NCBI RefSeq assembly: GCF_000002995.4
Contig: NW_025062479.1
Location: 20,208,721-20,272,720 of the forward strand
DNA length: 64,000 nt
Direction of reading: 5' to 3'
From: Brugia malayi
Taxonomy: Eukaryota > Nematoda > Chromadorea > Rhabditida > Onchocercidae
In this document: in pieces, positions 16,601-28,165 of the stretch
Numbering within the stretch: position 1 is the stretch's first letter
Layout: each line of letters begins with the position of its first letter
The notes under the pieces: model-generated
What the model was told of the DNA's origin: nothing
Databases searched by the model: none
The model's input: only the letters and a program-made list of their open reading frames with translations
Made by a program: the position numbers and the translations under genes

Positions 16601-18749
16601 ATAAATTTAAAACCAAGATATTCAAAGGCTAATTTGCGGTAATCAGTTTAAAAAGATTCTTCGTCCAGAGTATGAAACTGTTCAAAAACAAATTTTTTAG
16701 TAGACAGCAACAAATAAAGCATTTTTAGTTTTCGTTTCTTTTTTTCTTTTTTTTTTTCTTTTCAGTACATAATACGTTTATATTTTTCTATTTAAAACAT
16801 ATTCGCTTCTGTTTATTTTAATATTTTCCACTAAACTAGTGTTGTTCAAACGTATAACAACATAATTTACCGCACAAGATCCATCCGAAAAAATCCGTCT
16901 TCCGTCCTTCGACTTAATGGTATCTGAACAGTTGATAAAACTAGGCCAAAGATCATTTTCCAGAAGAAAACCACATTTCTCAATTGCTTGTTGGCACATG
17001 TCCTTTCGAAACACTTGCCATAATTCCATTGTGCCTGGCTGTAATCTTGTTTGGACTCTAAGAAAGTCAAAGACTAAATCTTTTTTAATAGATATGAATT
17101 ACGACATAGGGGCATAAAAACAACAAAAGACACAAAACTATTTTATCAATCAGCACAAGATAAATTAACTAATCTCAAGTTGTCTGTGCTACGAAATAAA
17201 ATATACCTTATCCATCGAAACTTCGAAATATGCTCGGTTAGAACATGGCCTATAAGCCACTGCACATAGCAAGGGTCCCAATGACGACCAACATCTACAA
17301 ACCAGTTACGAATTAACAATATTGGTTGAAAAATATCAATCTGATGGTACTTCTATATGTCAGACAAGAAATCCCAACGGAGAATTTAATTTGGTGATTT
17401 CGGATGGGAGGACTTGAGTCATTCTTCGTTTTTTGTTGAAGTTTGTTTTTGTCTTGTAACACTTCTAGTTCGTTGAGCTATGGGTTCCTCTCGTTTATCA
17501 GTTTCATTTATTGTATCTTTCGATGTTGTTGATTGGTTCTTCGTATCTTCTTTCTGTTGAATTTCCAATAGATATAACATATTTATAGGATTTACAAGAA
17601 TTACACCATGAAGTTAATTTTTTCATGGATATAATTCCTTTTCATGATACCTTTATGAAATCCAACTTTACTTAAAATATACTGCATCAGATATGCAGAA
17701 AACATATGCTAAAAACAAGCAATCATACCGTGGGAACTTGCTGAGAATTTCATATTTCGGTAATATAGCAATTACACTTGCAGCTTCCAAAGTATAGTTG
17801 TAGAGAATGGGTATTCCGAAACAGCTTTCCGTAGGGGATGGTGAGATGCACAATCCGGTAGTACGATTTACATATTCCAAGCGACACTCTTGATTACAAG
17901 CCCAATCAGAATGAATACAGTTTCCATGGGTATAAAATATCTGCAAAATTCGATATGTATTTTTATTCAATTTTGATTGTCGACGAAAAGTGCAGGAAAT
18001 AAATTTTAGATCTCCCTACTACTAAACGGACTCAGAAAAGGTAGGCCGCAGTAGTATGACACTGATGATAAAATAATAAATGAATCATGAATAAAGAACA
18101 GTAAATAAAAATAACTGTGCTAATGAACAGAAACTAGCTAAAACATTATTTTCACTGAATTAAACAATTTTTCAGGCCGCAAAAGTCAGTTATCCCAGCT
18201 ACGGATTGCAAGTTTAACTTATCTTACTTCATGTTGCGCATTTGCTCACTAAAACAAAATTTGTTGAGTTTTGAAACTGACTAAAACTGTCTTCTCAAAA
18301 TACACTTAGAAGTCGCTCACGAACAGTTTGTTATTAGTCATTATATCGGTAGTCCTTTCGAGACAAATTTGGGCCTGAACTATAACATTTCAAAAGCTAC
18401 ATTCATAGATCTGTTCCGTTAAAAAATTGTTTAAAGCTTGTGCAGCATCTTCTGACATATGCTAACTATAGATGCTTCCTAATACTACGATAGTTCAACT
18501 TTTCTGTCCTCCTACAAACGCCAAGAAAAATCAGTGTAGGAATGCCGAAAATTAACCGAGTTCTGCTTGCACTATGAATTAAGGATATAACCGGAAATCA
18601 CGAAAAATTTTATCATTTTGCACCTGTTTGATGTATTGTTCGCTATGACCCAGGTCACGTCCATTACGCCCTGAATTTTTCGTGACCGCGTAACACAACG
18701 CAGATTTATTTAATACCAAAAGGAAAAACATGCACAACAATAAACACAT
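9606..18749 (-). CDS. smo: Smoothened-like seven-transmembrane receptor (Frizzled/Smoothened family)
   Basis: Smoothened is the membrane transducer of Hedgehog signalling downstream of Patched. Nineteen coding exons join in phase, at 18624-18749, 17729-17940, 17207-17294, 16871-17038, 16053-16174, 15867-15963, 15302-15477, 14438-14666, 13968-14106, 13709-13858, 13397-13508, 12912-13019, 12404-12574, 11705-11851, 11391-11463, 10870-11041, 10349-10492, 9897-10186 and 9606-9647. They give about 921 aa. Residues 1-21 are a signal peptide ([13 protein letters not shown]...). The cysteine-rich domain covers about 43-185, with Smo-type FPRCW and [13 protein letters not shown]-x-WPLA...[11 protein letters not shown] linker precedes TM1 (about 255). 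TM2-TM7 follow, including TGVCYFGF after TM4. The Frizzled KTxxxW motif is absent after TM7. The C-tail (about 290 aa) has a helical, possibly coiled-coil stretch and an acidic Ser-rich end. Weak junctions are a GTTGCT donor after 13397, a GTTTGT donor after 12404 and an ACAGAG acceptor before 11463. An in-phase upstream exon (19127-19169) could add 30 residues. Confidence 0.85.
10617..10644. repeat. Poly-A run (28 bases) in an intron of the Smoothened-like gene
   Basis: This is an uninterrupted A homopolymer within the minus-strand intron between the exons at 10870-11041 and 10349-10492. A comparable run of about 25 A lies at 12588-12612, just upstream of the exon that encodes TM7. On the coding strand that run is a poly-T tract 5' of the acceptor. 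Confidence 0.9.
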
Positions 18750-19126
18750 TTTTTCCGTGTACGGGTAACCATATCGTTGCGCACAATTAGCACTTCCTGA
18801 AAACAGCCATTCAAAATGAGAAAAAATTAATTAATTTCATATAGCAGATTAAGTGGAATATGATTCATTTAAATTTTTAATAAAAAAAAAAATGAATTAC
18901 TTATACTTGTCCAAGTTATTAGTCAAGCTCAAATATCCATTAAATCAATTAAGACGAATTAAGTGGTTAAACTTCCATTAAATGAAATCAAATTAATTTA
19001 ACTTGTTCAAATTCTCAACAAATTATTGTAAAACCAATTTCAAAGAGCACTTTCACTTTAGCTCAATTGCCGTAAAATAATCCTAATTCAAATCTGAAAA
19101 AAAAAAAAGAGGATAAGAGTACCTAC

Positions 19127-19169
19127 CTTGTCCCATGTTGCTTCCGACTTCAACTAACGCAAAACTCAT
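19127..19169 (-). other. Possible upstream first coding exon of the Smoothened-like gene
   Basis: An ATG at 19169 opens a 14-codon frame ending at a good donor (CAAG/GTAGGT). It joins in phase to an acceptor at 18797 (TTTTCAG/GAAGTG), from which the frame stays open into the signal peptide. This model puts 30 residues before the hydrophobic core. The alternative, preferred for the CDS entry, is spliced-leader addition at 18797 with initiation at 18749. In-phase joining has about a one-in-three chance of being accidental. Confidence 0.35.
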
Positions 19170-21652
19170 CTTCTGTCTCTCATTATTATCTACCTTATGG
19201 GCGTGTACGATCACGTGATGGTAATATTCACAACAGTCAACACCTCCTAACTCCTCCTATCTCATCTCATCAAATTCAAATCCTCCAATCGCACTCTACA
19301 ACTCACCATCAAAGGTCTTGACCTCATAAACTCCTCCCCTCCCTATACCTTACACGAAAGCAGCCCACAAACGAAAGAAATCTATGATGAGATCAATTGC
19401 CATGAAAACGGTGAAATTCCGAAAAAAAGAGGGACAAGCGTATAAAGGAATGGAAATGAATTATAAATAAACGGACGAACAGCAATGCACATTAGGGGAA
19501 CTAAAAATAATATGAAAACGTAATATATTTATTAATTTAATTATTGAAAAAGGTCAAAGAAAGCGGCAAAAATTTTTTGAACTTTCCAAAGAAAAGGGCA
19601 AACGGAGCAAAACAAATGTGTTACATTGCTGTTAAATAAGATTGGAAAATTTTCCAGAAATGTAGTGAAAATAACGGAAAAGTGTACGAAGTAGACTTTT
19701 CGAGTTAAATGAGATAAAACTAGTCAAAAAAGGAATATTGGTATGTTATTAGACCAACTAATGTGTAAAAACCGGCAATCGGCTACCAAATTTAAACACT
19801 TTTCTTTCTTAGTCAAAAAAAAAAATACTCATCCTAGATTGACTGCAAAGAAAAAATCAATTATCATTATTTTTCTACTACTTCAGATTCATACATCACT
19901 TTCATCATATAAATTCAGAAGTTTGGGAATAAAAAGTACTATCTAGAACACTGCGTGCAGGTTTATCAGCAAATAATTGAAATCTTATTATTTTATTAAT
20001 TTCAAGTCAAGTGATTTTATTGATATGTATCAGTGATTACATGAACCATTTTTAATAAGTATTCAATTCCCACCGCTTGTCGATTCCATTTGGTCATGCT
20101 AAAGTCGTTAATCAACGAATAAAAAGTAAATCAAATCAGATTTTTGTTATCGAAAATCTTTTCCTAATTAGAAGTGGCAATAAAACCTTGCTTATCACCT
20201 AGCGAATTTCCAGCCAGATCAAACGCACTAATTTCCCATATCACAACCTACAGATTGCATGTAAGTTTGTCGCTGATTATTTAAAAAGTTGATAGAAATA
20301 ATGTCTAAAGTTCCAATTTATTTGTTTTCACTTTTTTATCGCTTGTTTTGAATCTAACAATAGCTAGAGATAACGAAAATAAATGGCAATTTTCAAACCC
20401 ATTTTATGTCATCCAAATTTTGCTAATTCTATGACATTCTAAATTATGCTTCATTTGAAATCAGTAGCATTAAATATGTTAAGAGAAAACCGAGTCTGCA
20501 AAGTAAATTTCATTTCATTTCGGTCAGTCCACATTTAATTTATTAATATCCCCTACTTATTCTATATTAGCTTCCACTAATTTGTAATTTAACAAATTCC
20601 CAATTTCAGTTTAAAAAAAATGTAGTTTCCCACTCATGCAATTTTTTTGTCCAATCATCCTATATCATACTTATCATTGCATAAATCATTACCTTTGACT
20701 TAATACCTAGGAAACAAATTTGTCATAAGTTAAAATTTTTATTACAAGACTGTAGAAATACATAATTATGCGCAAATAACGTAATGTTTATTACTACATT
20801 GATCCTACGTAATAAGTGAATCTCATCACATTAAAAATGACTCAGATCTTATTATAGAACAAAATTCATCAAACAAAACTCATTTTTAAAATTAGCATAT
20901 GCAATGATACTAATACAACACACATATGTTTTGCAAATGTAATCATATGAAGGAATAAAAAGTTAAAAAAACTGATAAAATCATAAATAGTATTACACTA
21001 CTGTTATGCAAAAAATTATGCTATTATACCACCACGTCGAAAGATTAATGCTACGCATGAGTTTAACAAAAGTAGATGCCATAAAAATTGTACAAAAATT
21101 TTATTAATAAATAAGAAAGAATTATAAAAGTTTAATATTAAAATAAATCTGAAAATTCACTGTTTAAATTTAAGTACAATTTACGAGATAACTGACACGT
21201 TTTTGAATGTAATCGATAGCCTAGTTAACATTTTTCTTTCGTTCTCTCTCTCTCTCTTTTTTCTTTCTTCGGTTACCTGTCACTGGTATTATTTCTTGGC
21301 CATCACTACCAAGTTAATTAGGCATTGATATATCAGCTAACCAATTGCCTGGCCTACTAGTTATCAACGATCAATTCACAATCATTTATCACTTATAAGT
21401 ACAATTTGCATATGATCCTTATCGCTATGCGTGATAACGTTACCACAAACAACAACAAATGTGGCTATAACTATTTCAGTTATTTTAATGAGACTTTTAT
21501 GAGAAAATTATGACATACGTGTAAGCCACTGGTGTGACTTTCAAGATGTTCCTTACATAAGCACTGTAAATGTGTGGCTATAACTAATCAATCACAAGAC
21601 CAGTAAATACACGCGCGTTATGAACATTATAATGATACAAATGTAGCGGCAG

Positions 21653-21674
21653 TTTTTACGTACGTACGTAAAAA
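21653..21674. repeat. Perfect 22-bp palindrome, T5-(ACGT)3-A5
   Basis: Five T, three tandem ACGT units and five A form an exact inverted repeat with no spacer. It sits in the more GC-rich segment about 0.5 kb upstream of presenilin. It could be a dimeric transcription-factor site or simply a chance palindrome. Confidence 0.8.
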
Positions 21675-22179
21675 ACCTTATTGGTTATATCTGTAGCGTA
21701 AACCCACGCCCCCACACAAACGTAATACGCGAAAAGATGTACAGCATACAAGGAATGTGGGAAACGGCGAGAACGTAGGCTATCGAAGTGTAGTCTAATG
21801 AAATATTTCGGTCTCAGGGTGTCAAAAGAACTCGTAAGGTGGTGGCGGTAGAAGTGGGATTTTCACGTAGATATGGCGTAATAAAAAACAATAGATCTGT
21901 TTACATTCTACACATTTTGTCTTTTACAATTCATTGTAGATTCTTTTTAGCTTTAGATATTATAAGAAATAATGTTAACGTACGCACATATTTTGTCTTT
22001 CCAAGTTATTTCCTGTGATATCTACGTCATGTACGCCTAATGCATACATACACAAATTTTATGCTTATTGATCGGGTCCTTTTATATGTCGATAATCGAA
22101 TCCTTTTATCTTTTTTTTAAATAGTATGATACCAAAACGCGATAAACCCTTACCTTTACATTACTTGTGTTGTTATCAT

Positions 22180-22188
22180 TTTATAGTG
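22180..22188 (+). promoter_or_regulatory. Putative spliced-leader trans-splice acceptor for presenilin
   Basis: The sequence CATTTTATAG ends at 22186, 2 nt before an ATG at 22189. A close acceptor-ATG arrangement like this is typical of nematode trans-spliced genes. A second acceptor-like site (TTTTAAATAG) lies about 60 nt upstream, just before another in-frame ATG at 22126, so the start is not settled. Confidence 0.5.
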
Positions 22189-25100
22189 ATGGTAGACATT
22201 TGTGAAGAAGTATCAATACACCAGACGGCATCAGGATTGAATAAGACTGAAAGAATCAAATCGAAAACGGAACAGGAATCGAGAATTCAGGCTAGTCCAT
22301 TTAATCATGTTTATTTATCATTTACCACGTAGTTATTGATTTGTTAAATGATTCCAATTGAGGTGATTTCTTATTTCAATAGCACACTCTGGAATATAAT
22401 GGTAGTTTTTGCTTTTATCACCTATAATAATAGAGAGAGGAGACAAGTAGGAACTTATAAAGATAATACTTGTCTCCAAAAAGAAGTGAAATTTATAAGG
22501 CTCTTGGCTAAACAATTTCGATACAAATTAAGTTTATATCTGAGTGAGACTGCATATACTGCCGATTTTAGACTATCTTCTATTTCATTATCTATTCCAT
22601 TTTTTCTCCCAGACTTTTAATCGATTTCTTCATTCACACTTTTTCCTACTAATCATTGCAGTAGTATTGATAAATGGTCAAGTTGAGAAAGTTTGATATG
22701 AAATTATTGTAAATGATAAGGTAAATGAGTGGATAATTTTGCAGTCGAATAAGGAATACCCTTCACGACATTCTCATACAGGAAGAGATACTGCAAGATC
22801 TGAAACTGTTGAAAATGCAACACATGGTATGATTTTGTTAGGACGCAAATATTGATGGAAATCATAATGATATAGAGAAATGATATGAAAGAAATGTCTG
22901 TTTATGTGATTTATGCTTATAAATTGCAGGAAGTTTCTCATATTTGAATTTCAGTATAAATCTGGTCCTAATTTCTTTTTATACTATTTTAAAATAAATT
23001 AACAGTTTGTAAAGTCTTTGACTTTGAATGAAATTCTTGTATGACTATGATATGCTACTAGTGATGAAAGCAGAAGAAAATATATAACTAAGCTAGCAGA
23101 TTATTCTAGAAGTTTAATTGTTTATCCAGAATCCAAAAAGTATTGTTAGTAATGTTTTGCTAGATTAATATTTTAGACTACAATCAATTTTTGATAAATA
23201 AAAGTCTTTCGTTTCAAATGACAAAGAAAAAGAGCCATTTACTAAATAGCTCAGATATAAATACCATTCATTTTTACATTTTTATTTACTTTTCAAGTTT
23301 TGTTTTTTCGTGCTGAAAAATGTTCTCTATGTTCTTCAAGAAGCAAATGATGACGAAGAAGAGTCAGAATTCAAATATGGTGCACAGCATGTTATTCACC
23401 TATTTGTTCCAGTTTCCATTTGCATGGTGTTTGTTATATTTACAATGAACACCGTTGGTTATTACACTCGCAAAGATGGCCAATATTTGTAAGATTGTTG
23501 TGAATAAGTGAATTATATTAATGTAGCTTAACGAATTCAGAAATTCTAATAAATTTCAAAAAACTTCAACAGTTAAAAATAGTATCTTTTATAGTTCATT
23601 AATAGTAAAACAACTGATGTTATCATCTGTTTTGAAAATTCAGTTATATAATATTGGAAATTCAGAGTTATTTTGAACTTTTATAGATTTTAAATTGTTG
23701 CTTATGCGGAAACTTATTGTTACCATACGTGCGCGGCAAATCATTATATAAAGCACTTATATGACTAAATTACGAAATTCTTGTAACTTTCTGTTTTTCA
23801 GAATTTACACTCCATTTACCAAAGAAACTGATAACACAGGTGAAAAATTAATAATGTCATTCGGAAACGCGTTCATTATTTTGGGAGTCGTGGTGACGAT
23901 GACTGTTTTATTAATATTTCTTTACAAATTTCGATTTTATCGGGTTTGTTTTATCGCTTGATTTTGATTATGAAAGAATATGAATGTTATCTATTATTCA
24001 TTAACTGCGTCGCTGATTATTGTAGATGTACAACTGTGTTTGTAATATCAGAATGGAATCTCGCATATTAGTACTTCTTTTAGATAGATTGCATATTGCA
24101 ATTATATTTAAATTTCAGGTCATTAGTGCGTGGTTGGTACTGAGCAGTCTGATATTACTATCTCTTTTCACATTTATGTACTTGCAGTAAGTGTTTCATC
24201 TAATATAAGAGCTTCAAAGTAATAGTTGCTTTAATCCTTAAAAGAATTCAATAAAGTGGTTGAGTTAATCTCAAGAATTGAGCACAGTACAAGGTGATGT
24301 GATTGCCGAATAAAACATCAGTAAGCTATTTAAAAAATTCTTTTTCAGAGAAGTCTTTAAAAGTTACAATGTACCAGTTGATTATATATTAATTTGTATT
24401 TTTATTTGGAATTATGGTGTAATGGGAATGATTTGCATCCATTGGAAAGGTCCTTTAAGAATGCAGCAGGTGTTTATTTAAGATGTTGTTTATTTGTCAG
24501 TTATTTATTTAATATACCTTATAATGACTGAAAATCTTTTTGTGGAAAGGATTTGTTAACTAGTGATCCTAACGTGTTGGTGGATTTACTGTTATGGTTT
24601 CTTTCTATCCAGTAATTACATCTAATGTTTTGTTGGTATGTAAGTTCAAACAAATGATAGCTTACTTTTTTTTTTTCGGTTATGGTATTTACGGTCTTTT
24701 GATTTCACAGTAAAAAAAAAACAATTGTGTTCTTTATAACTGTTGCTAGCCTACCTTCTGTACATCCCATTTATGTCATTCTCCCGTGTTTCGAATCTAT
24801 TAAGTAATTTAATCGTTGGACGACGAAATAACTCATTCCTTCTTCAGTAATAAAGTCAGTGAAGTTTTAATTTTTTAGGGCTACTTAATAATGATGTCAG
24901 CACTGATGGCCCTCATTTTCATCAAATATTTACCAGAGTGGACAGTATGGACTGTTCTTGCCGTAATTTCTATTTGGGATCTTGTTGCTGTACTTTGTCC
25001 AAAGGGACCATTACGGATACTTGTCGAAACTGCTCAAGAACGAAATGAACCGATATTTCCAGCACTTATTTATTCATGTGAGTAATTTTCTATTCGGGTA

Positions 25101-27184
25101 TTAAGATATTAAAATATTCCTGTGAGTATTAAAATGTTATTTCAGCTTTAAACTTTGAAAAACTTGAGAAGGTATGATAATATCATTGCACAGAGGGGTG
25201 TGCTGTTGGTGGACATTAGCTTCTCCGAGTTGTACAACTTATGGCATTAGAAATAAAGTCTGATCTAAATTTTTCTTTTTTTTTCAAACCATTTTTTAAT
25301 TGAGCTGGTTTGCTTTACGCGTACACATTAATTGGCACTGCGATGATGGAACAAGATACTTCATGTGTTACAGGAAATACTCAATCGGAGTCTGGTAATC
25401 CTGGTATATTTTCTGTTTTAAAATCCTGTTATCCAGTATATTAACTTGCATGAAGTGTGAAATCTTTTTTTTTTCTCTTTTTTTTAATTGATTTTTTATC
25501 CTACATGAATTTATTCCTCTTGTTAGGAAGTTCTACCGGTTCAACGAACGGTTCACTGCCATCGACGGCTGAGTTACTTCCAGCTAATGATGCAAACGAA
25601 AAGCGAGGATTCCCTCAGGGAAAGATCATACGACGATTTGCTCCGACACGTACTGCCAATGGTATAGTGTGATGTTTTGCCATTTTTTATTTCTAGTATT
25701 CTCTTATTGTTATTTCCTTTTATTAGAAGTTTTTACAGAATCTTTTGCTGAAAATTTTGCTTTTTATTGAATTGGGAAATTCATGAAGAGTTCGTTTAAG
25801 TTGAATTGTGCACGCGTGATTAATGGTCTATCATCATTTAATCCTGTTGTTTAATCGCGAAATACGTAGTTCAGATGCTAAACACCTGCATTATGTAAAG
25901 TCTGTAAAAAAAGTTATGTAAAGGTTTTTCTGACATCCATAGATTAGAATAATGAGTTTATATTAGTAAGCATTATAAATGAAATTTGTTATTAACTGTA
26001 CTGTTGAGATTGGATAAAGTTTTTTTGTTTTTTAGATCAAGGCGTTGAAAATGCTGGCTTGAATACAGAGCAGTCAGACAATAAGTAGGTTTCTTATTAA
26101 AAATTTAAAATTTGAGTAAAGAGTTTCTGAATACTGAAGTTGCTTTCAGTTCCAAAAATATCGGAAAGGGTCGAACCGCTGCATCATTTAATAAGGGTGG
26201 CGAAAGTGGTGGAACACAAAGGGTAACCGTTCAGAACACTGAAGTAAATCCGGCTGGACTGCAGAATGAAAGATTTCCAGATGAAAGTATGAAATTTCTG
26301 GGATTTAATTTCTGAAAATCAGTTAATAATTGATTAACTTCATACTTAAATGTGCTATCGAAATTCTGCCCAGAATGCATTATCACTGACTAATCTTACT
26401 TTATGGACCTTAATGCCCGTTTTAGTAGGAATGTTACATTTTGAAAGCGATCGAGAAAAACAGTGGAGTATTTAGGAGCATCATAAAAAACCTGAATGAT
26501 CAATAGTTGTTAAATGTAATTGATCAAATCTTTCAAAAGGACGAACTATATTTATTTCTAACTTTGACAGTATTTTTTTTTTAGAAGGTATTAAGCTTGG
26601 CTTAGGTGATTTTATCTTCTACAGTGTATTGGTTGGAAAAGCAAGTAGTTATGGTGATTGGAATACAACAGTAGCTTGCTATGTTGCAATTCTTATTGTG
26701 AGTTATTCTATTTTCATTTATAAATATATTTACGAACATTTATTTCGCCTCAAAGTAAGGTAGATTACTTAAAAAAATATTCAAAAAACATTAACTTATT
26801 TGCATAAGTTTACGAAGTGATTACCTGTACATGTTAATGAGTGAAAAGGCGAACTGGAAATGACTTTGATTGTTATTCACTCGTATCACAAATTTTTGTA
26901 ACTCTTCGGATATTATTATGAGCTCTGCAAGGTTTGTTCAATCCTGTAAATAAATTCTATTCGGATTTTAAGAATCGTTATAACATAAAACTCTAAATTC
27001 TATACAAATGTGAGTATGCATTTTTTAGGGTTTATGTTTCACACTGATACTGTTGGCTGTATTCCGTAAAGCTTTACCAGCTCTTCCGATTTCAATTTTT
27101 TGCGGATTAATCTTTTACTTTTGTACACGTGGAATTATCACACCATTTTGTACCAGTTTGAGCTTACGACATTTGATATATTAA
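22189..27184 (+). CDS. sel-12: Presenilin (SEL-12 type), catalytic subunit of gamma-secretase
   Basis: Presenilin is the intramembrane aspartyl protease that cleaves Notch-type receptors and other type I membrane proteins. Exons are 22189-22209 (tentative), 22745-22826, 23341-23488, 23802-23943, 24119-24186, 24349-24469, 24879-25077, 25305-25394, 25527-25661, 26036-26084, 26150-26286, 26585-26697 and 27029-27184. They join in phase to about 486 aa. Motifs include [15 protein letters not shown] at the start of TM1, [18 protein letters not shown], the catalytic Asp motifs SIWDLVAVL (about D228) and [13 protein letters not shown] (about D406), and PALPISI at about 452. Trp rather than Tyr before the first Asp matches C. 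elegans SEL-12. The cytosolic loop between the two Asp residues is long and Ser/Thr/Asn-rich and is carried by four small exons. An AATAAA signal lies 23 nt after the stop. Only the first exon is uncertain. Confidence 0.97.
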
Positions 27185-27206
27185 CCTCGATAAGAGGAAA
27201 TGTTGT

Positions 27207-27212
27207 AATAAA
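27207..27212 (+). terminator. Polyadenylation signal AATAAA of presenilin
   Basis: A canonical AATAAA begins 23 nt after the presenilin TAA at 27182-27184. A cleavage site would be expected about 10-20 nt further on. No cleavage-site data can be read from the sequence. Confidence 0.65.
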
Positions 27213-28165
27213 GGTTTCTCAGCATTGAGCTTCTTTCTGTGTCAATCTTTTCTTTTTTTATTGATGTCAAACTTTGTTTATTTCATGATTTTTTGTTATG
27301 GTATATCACGACACACTTTTATATTTTACGAAGTAATGAGTAAAGTTCTTCTTTACTCACTATTTTATGTTTGTATTTTCATATTAAACAGATTATTTTC
27401 GGGAAAAATGAGTTATGTATCTATATTATTAGATATTGATCTGAGAAACACTATTCCTTACTACTACTACGGGTACGTCAACTATCGTTTCGTGGAGAAT
27501 ATTCTTTGAATTCCATTCTCTTATTCATATATTGCTTAGTATGTTGTTTTTTTTTCTATATCTCATTTATTATGGTACATCAGACTGACGGTGTAACTTG
27601 TAAGGCATTTCTGTTCATGAGGAAAATCTTCGACAAACTTTGTTGAATTTTTTAAAAACATTACGATTTTACAGGTGTTCATAAAAATAATAGTAGAGGG
27701 AGGATGGGATAACAATAAGTATAAAATAGGGGAAATAAAGAATTATGACCTAAATTTTATGAAGTTGCACAATATTAATAAACTTATTGAAATAGTACTG
27801 ATGGGATTATTAACGTTGACATTTGGCCGAACTTAATATGCTACCTGAGTTTTAAATATCCATTGAGCTTCCTGAATCTAAGTTTTGAATGAGTTGTGGA
27901 AATGTCTTAGACGGATGCTTTTGATATAAATTTATTGTTGTCTGTTTGTCTGTCTATTATATTTGTTCTAATATATGATTTTATATGTCTTAATATATAT
28001 ATATATCTTTACAAATTCAGCATTTTTTAGAAAACGTTCAAGTTTTTTATGATTACTTGCACAATTCCCTTCTAGGCAAATTTCGAGTACATTTTGAATG
28101 AAACATACAGTGTCTCCGGAATGGAAAACACATCCGTAAATAGCATATAAATGAAACAAACTTTT
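27213..28165. other. Tail-to-tail spacer between presenilin (+) and LIPT1 (-)
   Basis: About 950 bp of AT-rich DNA separates two converging genes. A plus-strand ORF at 27225-27509 is Phe/Tyr/Ile-rich, has no recognisable motif and lies where 3' UTR is expected, so it is not called. Nothing else was recognised. Confidence 0.6.

Larger units (their letters stand above)
18750..22186. promoter_or_regulatory. Divergent intergenic region between the Smoothened-like gene (-) and presenilin (+)
   Basis: This spacer of about 3.4 kb (3.0 kb if the upstream exon at 19127-19169 is used) must hold the 5' control regions of both genes. Most of it is AT-rich. Two segments stand out as richer in G+C and more complex: about 19200-19400, which contains a CACGTG E-box at 19212-19217 and repeated CTCCT words, and about 21600-21860. 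No ORF here shows a conserved domain; the 67-codon ORF near 19743 is low complexity. Confidence 0.5.

Noticed and set aside
9606..18749. Frizzled receptor as the identity of the minus-strand 7TM gene
   Set aside because: Frizzled proteins have the KTxxxW motif just after TM7 and a different CRD spacing. Here the motif is absent, and RCW...PLLCAV...P-x-C plus the C-x-WPL...C-xxx-C linker fit Smoothened better.
22348..22620. 90-codon plus-strand ORF in the first presenilin intron
   Set aside because: It has no domain, lies between presenilin exons and has composition like the surrounding AT-rich DNA.
27225..27509. 94-codon Phe/Tyr-rich ORF after presenilin
   Set aside because: It lies beyond the poly-A signal in the spacer, shows no motif and looks like translated AT-rich sequence.
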